This document shows, piece after piece, positions 57,950 to 64,000 of a DNA stretch of 64,000 nucleotides. The stretch comes from Odiellus spinosus. Taxonomy: Eukaryota; Arthropoda; Arachnida; Opiliones; Phalangiidae. The notes under the pieces are model-generated. The model had not been told where the DNA came from. It worked only from the letters and a program-made list of their open reading frames with translations, and made no database searches. Each line of letters starts with the position of its first letter. The first letter of the stretch is position 1. Made by a program: the position numbers and the translations under genes. The DNA is taken from contig OY987240.1 in NCBI GenBank assembly GCA_963920705.1, positions 5,482,766-5,546,765 of the forward strand, in the 5' to 3' direction.

Positions 57950-59390
57950 ACTCAGAAATGATAGTGCGAAAATTCCAAAAATTAAAGGTTTAGTGAAAGC
58001 GCATAAAAAAGATTATCCGATTAGAGTTATAATTTGCATGAATTCAAGTCCAACGGCAAAAGTGGCCAAATACTTAGCAGAAATTTTTAAAAAATAGTAC
58101 AGTCGGAGAAAATATTAAAAAATTCATTTGATTTAAAAGGTTAGGAAAATTGAAGTTAGGAGGAGGAGAAAGATTAATTAGTTTTGATGTTGTATGTTTC
58201 CGAGCATACCTAGAGAAGACATGATACAAATTATAGAAATAGAGCTAAAAGGTAGTACTAAAGAATTTAGAAACAATTTAGAAATAAAAGATATAATAGA
58301 GGCGACAATATTGTGTTGGGAAGACACGGGGTTTAAATTTAATGAAGAATTATTTATGCAGGTACAAGGGTTACCGATGGGTTCAGCAATTTCTTGTGTT
58401 TTGGCAAATTTATTTCTAATTAAGATCGAGGATAAGGCGGTAAAATTATTTTTAGATTTCCCAAGGTTCTGGGTAAGGTTTGTAGATGACATCTGCGCTG
58501 TGTGGAAAGGTAGTGATAGGGGGGTGAAGGTATTTTTAAATAAGTTGAATAATATTTGTCGTGAAGTAAAATTCACTATAGAATTAGAGGAAGATAAAAA
58601 ATTAGCCTTCTTAGATATGAAATTAGTGAGAGAAAAAGATAAAATTAAAACAGAAATATACCAGAAAAATACGCATGCAGGGACATTTTTGAATTATCAA
58701 TCATACCACCCGAAAAACGTAAAAAATGGGATAATATCAAGTTTAGTTAATAGGGTAGTTAGACTATCAGACGAGAAAGATAAGGATTTACGAATGATCA
58801 AGGAACAGTTATTAAATAGTGGATATCCCGAGAAAATGATCGACAGAGAGATTGAGAAACAGAAAGATAAGGATAGATTAACGGAGAAAAAAGAAGAGGA
58901 AAAAGATAGAATATGGATAGTTTTACCATATTATGATGGTTTGAATGAACGCCTAAAAAGAAAGTTAGGGAAAATGGGAATAGATGTAGTAAGTAGAGGC
59001 ACTGAAACAGAGAAAAAAATGGTAAATTGGGGAGAATATAGAAAACGGGAAAAAATTTTAGACGAAAATAAGAAAGGTATCATATACGAGGTTAATTGTA
59101 ATTGCGATTTAAAATATATTGGGGAAACAAAAAGGACGATTAGTGAAAGAAAAAAAGAACATCAATATGCGGTAAAAAGAGGGGAGGAAAAAAATGCGTT
59201 GGCAATGCATATAAAAAATAATAAAGAGCATAAAATTAATTGGGATAGTTTTAAAATTGTAAAAATGGAGAAAGATTACTGGAAAAGAAAAATAGGAGAA
59301 AGCTTAAAAATAGAAAAAAAGGGAAATTTGAATTTAGAGGAAGGGTTAAAAATTAAAGGTTGCTGGAAGAGAGGGAGGGGAAATTAGATA
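57950..59390 (+). pseudogene. Penelope-like element: reverse transcriptase with GIY-YIG endonuclease
   Basis: The first visible part (57950-58095) reads IPKIKGLVKAHKKDYPIRV, then SSPTAKVAKYLAEI and a stop. SFDVV then leads to a one-base frameshift at about 58190. The long frame from 58194 continues MFPSIPREDM, the RT motif LPMGSAISCVLANLFL and the catalytic FVDDICAVW, with a thumb region after it. The C-terminal third has CNCDLKYIGETKRTISERKKEH, a GIY-YIG nuclease with the GIIYEVNC start and a downstream Glu (KIGESLK). Penelope-like elements use this nuclease for insertion by target-primed synthesis. The 5' end is cut and two lesions are present. The final 397 codons are intact, so the copy is fairly young. 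It lies between the element D leader and gag. Confidence 0.88.
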
Positions 59391-59442
59391 GAATTAGATA
59401 AGAGGAGGTTTTGGAACCGGTTTGCATTAAGGATAGATGGAC

Positions 59443-60145
59443 GGTCTACCCCCATTTCGCCCAATTTATTTTCGCCCAATTTCATTTCGCCCAATTCCCA
59501 TTTCGCCCAGTTTCTTTTCGCACAATTTCATTTCGCCCAATTCCCATTTCGCCCAATTTCTTTTCGTCCAAATCCCATTTGGCCCAATTTCTTTTCGCCC
59601 AATTTCTTTTCGCCCAATTCCCGTTGGCCCAATTCCCATTTGGCCCAATTCCCATTTGGCCTAATGTCTTCTCGCCCAATCTCGTTTCGCCCAATTGTGA
59701 TTTGGACCAATCTCATTTTGCCCAAGTCACATTTTTCCACTTTTTTCCCCCAACCTAACCTAACCTAACCTAACCCAACCCAACCTAACCTAAATTAAAT
59801 AAAAGTCACTTTTTTGGCCTACTAAGACTTTAAATTTTAAAAGATTTAAGCTTTAATCGTTTTAGGCGAAAAGGGAAGAGAAATTTTTGGGTTGGGCGAA
59901 ATGGGAATAGATAATTCTAGGCTAACTGATAAAACGATTGGGCAAATTGGGATTGGGCGAATTGAGAAAAGGAATTTTTATTTTGGGCAAAATGGGAAGA
60001 GATAATTTAGGGCCAAATGATAAAGCGATTGGGCAAAGTAGGATTGGGCGAAATGGGAATAGATAATTTTGGGCAAAAAATGCCTTGGGCGAAATGGGAA
60101 TAGATCATTTTGGGCGAAATATTTTGGGCGAAATGGGTACATACC
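59443..60145. mobile_element. Foldback-like element of TTTCGCCCAA tandem units with 8-bp target duplication
   Basis: The left array (59452-59735) repeats about 19-bp units such as CCCATTTCGCCCAATT. The right array (59870-60135) repeats the reverse complement type (GGGCGAAATGGGAATAGAT). The ends GGTCTACCCCCATTTCGCCC and GGGCGAAATGGGTACATACC are near-complementary. AGATGGAC lies directly outside both (59435-59442 and 60146-60153). The middle (59751-59860) has AACCTAACCTAACC motifs. This is the layout of a foldback element inserted in the 3' untranslated region of the Penelope-like copy. ORFs through the arrays (FRPI repeats) are not genes. Confidence 0.72.
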
Positions 60146-60155
60146 AGATGGACAG

Positions 60156-60240
60156 GGATTTAAATGATTAAAAAATTTTTTTAAATGATTAGAAATTTTT
60201 TTTAAATGATTAGAATTTTTTTTTTAAATGATTAGATTGT
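60156..60240. repeat. Short tandem repeat of AAATGATTAGA plus T-run
   Basis: Four units of about 21 bp (TTTAAATGATTAGAA(T)n) directly after the foldback element, within the Penelope 3' region. Confidence 0.7.
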
Positions 60241-60303
60241 TAAAGTTTTTTAAGTTGTGTATATATAAAATATGTAATTAATGAAAGGGAATTAGTAGTG
60301 GAC

Positions 60304-60336
60304 CTGATGATGGAGTAATAGCTCCGAAACGTTGTC
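60304..60336 (+). ncRNA. Hammerhead-ribozyme-like motif in the 3' end of the Penelope-like element
   Basis: CTGATGA (60304-60310), a 4-bp stem GGAG/CTCC with a short loop (60312-60325), GAAAC (60326-60330) and GTTGTC (60331-60336) follow in the order of a type I hammerhead core. Such ribozymes are known in Penelope-like elements. Stem III is reduced to C-G with a tiny loop, as in other retroelement hammerheads. A pairing stem I is not obvious (GTGGAC before, TTAGTC after), so activity is doubtful. Confidence 0.5.
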
Positions 60337-60484
60337 TTAGTCAATAAAATTATTGATCAATAAAACTGCAGTGACTCCTTGTGAAAAATATTTTAATTAA
60401 ATGTAAAAAAAAAAAAAAATTACGAACTCGTTTCCAAGCACTACTATGTAAGCTGTTTATTAACAACAACCACCATAACCCAAC

Positions 60485-63400
60485 AATGGCAGTTACTCCA
60501 ACTCACAATTACCACCGGTTTTATGGAAATTTCGATCCTAAAGTTTAACAATGCACTACTTATTCAGAACGGCTAGATCTTTTCTTCACGGCAAACAGTA
60601 TAACAGAGCAAAAACCAAAGAAAGCGGTTCTCCTCACTAGCATGTTCGCTCGTATCTACCAGAAGTTAAGGGATCTTTTGGTACCTACATTGCCAAATGC
60701 TAAAATATACCAAGAGGTAGATGACATCATGAAGCAACACTACACTCCAACACCGAAAGAAACAACACAGCGTTACAAATTTTACAGCCGTTGTCGTAAA
60801 CAAGGAGCATCGGTAGAAAATTATGTATCCGATTTGAGAAAACTATCGGAACATTGCAAATTTGAAACAAATAATTCTCGGGATTTCATGATTCGATATC
60901 GTCTAGTGATGGGTATCGAAAGTATAAAAATCAAGAATCGATTAATGGTCGAGAAAAACTTAACACTCGCAAAAGCAATAGAATTGGCGGAGAACATAGA
61001 AATGTTGAACAATAAGGCGGAAAGTGCCGTGGTACACTACACACGTCAACAACCACGGTCGCAGGTTAGTAAACCTCATTCCAAACCGACCCCACGTCCG
61101 AAAACCAACAACATTAAAGGCAAGTTTGAGCTTCCTACAAGATACAATGGTCACTATTCCGGTGCGGTAGTAAGGAACATTTTACTAAGACCTTCTCGTA
61201 CAAAGACGCCAAATGCAACAAGTGCGGGAAAGTTGGACATCTCGCCAAGGTATGCTTGATTGCTTCCCAGAGTGATGACAAAAGCACTAAATCAAAAACC
61301 GAGAAATCGCATTATGTAGAAGACGCCAGCTCAGAATATCAGCTATACGACGATCAAGAGTCACATCTCAACTATTTGGCAACTAATAACGACAATTTAA
61401 TGGATATCCCCGAACCATGCTACGCTCTTTGCAAAGTTAACTGCGAACCACTCAGATTTGAAATTGATTTAGGCTCTGGACATGTCATCGTGTCGGAAGA
61501 AACGTTTACAAAGATTCCTAACACTTTCCCGTTACAACCCTACCCCAGAAACCTGTCAGTTTATACGAAACACAAGGTCGATATGGTGGGAAAAACAACA
61601 GTTGAAGTAACTTATGACGGACGGACTGACATCCTACCCCTGGCGGTAGCCAAAGGTAAAGGCCCGAGTCTCTGTGGGCGAAGATGGATATTTTCTAAAC
61701 TTAAAATCTTAAAACACCTGGTGAATTACACCAAGGAAGGAGAAACGTTGCTGGATAAATATTGGAAAACAATAAAGAAGTTTTCTCACCCGGATTGGAA
61801 CACTTAAAGGGTGTAAAAATTCACCTACACAAGAAGACCGACGCTCAGCCTCGATTCTTTAAGGCTCGCGCACTTCCATACAGTATTAAAGAAAAGGTTG
61901 AGAAGGAAATCGATAGATTTGAGGGCTTGGGTATAATAATTCCAGTTCAATACTCGGACTTTGCGGTGCCAGTTCTAAAAATTGAGAATGCTGTTCGCTT
62001 AAGCTCACGGCTAATTTAGCAATAGATGGGAAAAAATACCCGCTACCAAGAGCAAGCGATATATTCACTACAATGAATGGATGTATCACATTTACAAGAT
62101 TAGATCTCAAAGAAGCCTACAGCCAGCTGGAATTGGACGAGGAGTCCCAGTATCTGGTTACGATAAATACGTCCAAGGGTTTAAACTTGTTGTGTATTGC
62201 ATAACCTAGATGGCGATAATGCGCCTATACTGTGATAACACCTACTGTGTATTCTCTCTCGTTATAATAAGTCGGGTATGGAACCTTACAGAGTAAGGTT
62301 AATACATATGTAACAACAATAATATCTCGCACACTAAATGTAAATAAATAGTTTTGTATATCATTACAAAGTCATTATTATTTCTAGCGAATGATATAAC
62401 AATACTGATACACCAGGTTACCCTACGGAGTTTCATCGGATTTGGCGGTGTTCCAACGCACAATGGAAACTCTCTTTAGAGGCCAAGCGCGCATTTATCC
62501 ATTGCTTGAGGATGTACTGCTATGAAGCAAATCGATAGAGGAACATCTATGCCAGTTGGAGGAGGTTCTGACTATACTCAAAGAAGCAGGCCTCAAACTA
62601 AATTTGCAGAAATGTGAATTCATGAAGTCTTTCATCAAATTTCTGGGTTATGTCTTGGATGCCGAGGGTATTCATCCCCAAGTGGAGAAGATACGCGCTA
62701 TAACTGAGGCTCCAGCTCCTGACAACGTAGGGCAGTTGAGAGCTTTCCAAGGTCTCATAAATTACTACGCCAAATTCTTGCACAAAATGCCACAAGACTG
62801 GCTCCACTCTACAATCTACTACATAAGCACACTACATGATGCTGGGCAAATCAACACCAACAAGCCTTCCAAGCGGCTAAGGAAATACTTAAGTCACATC
62901 AACTCCTAGTACATTACGATCCAGAACTACCTCTGTACTTAGCATGCGACGCCTCACCCGTCGGCATCGGCGGTTTTATCCCACAAAATTGACTGTAATG
63001 AAAAACCTATTGCTTACGCATCTAGAACCTTAACCTCGACAGAAACCAAATACCCTCAGATAGAGAAAGAGGCACTAGCTCTGATCTTCGGCATAGGGAA
63101 ATTCAGGGACTACATGCTTGGTCGTCACTTTAACCTTTTGACGGATCACCAACCCCTGGCCGCGATATTCTCAGAAACGCGACCAGTACCAGCAACAGCA
63201 GCAGCAAGACTACAACGCTGGGCTCTCTTCCTCGCGTCGTATAACTACACTATAATATACAAAAGAGGTGTCCACAACAGTATTGCTATGCACTGAGTCC
63301 CCTCCCCCTACCTACGATGGACACGGAAAAAGGTTACATACCGAATATGTTTGCTTGATTGACCTAGTCGATTAAGGTCCCTTAAAGATGAAGGATGTGG

Positions 63401-63655
63401 CAAACGCTACACGCGCAGATCCAGTGTTATCACAAACTGTGACGTACAACCTCTGAATAGCCTCCAGCGGTCAAGGTGCAACCACCCTATAACACTTTTT
63501 ATTCGCGACGGGAGGATATGTCGACCATGCAAGGAATACTGCTAGTTAGCAGCAAAGTTGTTGTACCGAGCGCGCTTCGCAAACGCGCTCTGAAGGATCT
63601 TCACAGCAGTCACCAAGGATTGACCCAAATGAAACAATTGGGTACGGCATTATAA
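60485..63655 (+). pseudogene. Ty3/gypsy gag-pol (element D), decayed, interrupted by a solo LTR
   Basis: Gag starts at the ATG at 60486 (MAVTPTHNYHRFYG), has a stop near 60549, then a long frame from 60642 (IYQKLRDLLVPTLPNAKIY, then ENYVSDLRKLSEHC, typical gypsy capsid). Two knuckles lie around 61150-61255 in a shifted frame (CNKCGKVGHLAKVC). The protease reads FEIDLGSG, with Leu for Thr in the active-site DTG. RT begins near 61800 (GLGIIIPVQYSDFAVPV, then FTRLDLKEAYSQL) and is cut by a solo LTR at 62188-62401. It resumes GVPTHNGNSL, LNLQKCEFMKSFIKFLGYVLDAEG. RNase H (ACDASPVGIGG, YPQIEKEALALIFG, TDHQPLAAIF) and the integrase finger start (LHSSHQGLTQMKQLG) end near 63655. Same family as element C. 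Confidence 0.82.
62188..62401. repeat. Solo LTR inserted in the RT of element D
   Basis: TGTTGTGTATTGCATAACC to CGAATGATATAACA, 214 bp, TG...CA type. Flanks AAACT (62183-62187) and ATACT (62402-62406) differ at one base. Removing it reconnects the RT text on both sides. Its start resembles the LTR at 57458, but the body differs. Confidence 0.65.
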
Positions 63656-64000
63656 AGACTCTCTGTGAAATATATGTATAATTTCTAAGGTTATAAAAAA
63701 AAATAAAACAGCATCACTTGAAAAAAATATATATATTGACAAAAAGAACTTTGAATAAAAGAAAACCACGTCGTCCCTGGGAAATATACCTGGCGCCAGT
63801 GACCGAGCCATTTCCGTTGAAAATAAAAGAAAAGGTATGGAAAGGAAGGGCTGCGGTCATCTGGGGGGTCTATTTCCCAGGACGCGCGCGGCTAAAACTG
63901 TAAGGGAGTGAAGGCCACTAGCTTTCACCCCCCCCCACAAAAAAAAAACTTTGTACTTTTCAAAATTGAAAGGATTTACTTGTTAGATCGTTTTTAAACC
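63656..64000. other. Unannotated end of window
   Basis: AT-rich with a C-run near 63930. The short ORF at 63718-63903 has no recognisable motif. No LTR for element D is seen before the window ends. Confidence 0.35.

Noticed and set aside
59411-59758. FRPI/NWAK repeat ORFs on both strands
   Set aside because: Translation of the TTTCGCCCAA units.
63718-63903. 61-codon plus ORF at the window end
   Set aside because: No recognisable motif and flanked by low-complexity runs.

Overview
The window looks like transposon-dense intergenic DNA from an invertebrate, most likely an arthropod. Three things point that way. Putative introns are very short (64-73 bp). Motifs of the AACCT/TTAGG type recur (about 11.94-12.2 kb, 53.7-54.7 kb, 59.76 kb). 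The mobile elements are THAP-type P-like transposases, Ty3/gypsy and BEL/Pao retroelements and a Penelope-like element. I cannot name the species. No prokaryotic or operon signal is present. Nearly every long ORF is a mobile-element remnant carrying stops or frameshifts. The one segment that looks like an ordinary host gene is a 59-codon first exon on the minus strand at about 21.8-21.9 kb, which resembles a mitochondrially targeted arginase.

Layout: 0-8.5 kb holds two minus-strand P-like THAP transposase pseudogenes, one nearly whole, plus two tiny 31-bp palindromes built from P-like ends. At 8.6-11.3 kb is a foldback-like element with GAATTC-rich tandem arrays at both ends. At 11.9-17.3 kb are minisatellites, a hairpin MITE in two copies and a tandemly duplicated 0.65-kb segment. 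At 17.5-19.7 kb is a head-to-head inverted duplication of an element encoding a Cys-rich protein. Then come the arginase-like exon and a Harbinger-like element with TTA target duplications (22.4-23.1 kb). At 23.9-25.8 kb is a second type of P-like transposase. At 25.9-30.9 kb is a complete gypsy element (element B) with 206-bp LTRs and the 5-bp duplication CATAC. At 31-32.7 kb are a SINE, an hAT MITE with an 8-bp duplication and a tRNA-derived repeat.

At 34.6-51.0 kb lies a much larger gypsy element (element A) with LTRs of about 2.3 kb and the duplication ATTT. It carries an integrase extended by a PHD-like finger and a zinc knuckle. A BEL/Pao gag-protease-RT block sits where its own protease should be, and further insertions lie in its 3' region and 3' LTR. 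A 1.1-kb inverted repeat flanks element A on both sides (33.2-34.35 and 52.2-53.3 kb). At 55.6-63.7 kb two degraded gypsy copies (C and D) share one LTR. A Penelope-like element with a hammerhead-like 3' motif appears inserted in the leader of D. That Penelope copy is itself interrupted by a second foldback-like element with an 8-bp duplication.

The window is thus a record of nested insertion, inversion and element-element recombination rather than a set of cooperating genes. Boundaries were read by eye from terminal repeats and target duplications. Family names come from recognisable motifs, not from database searches.
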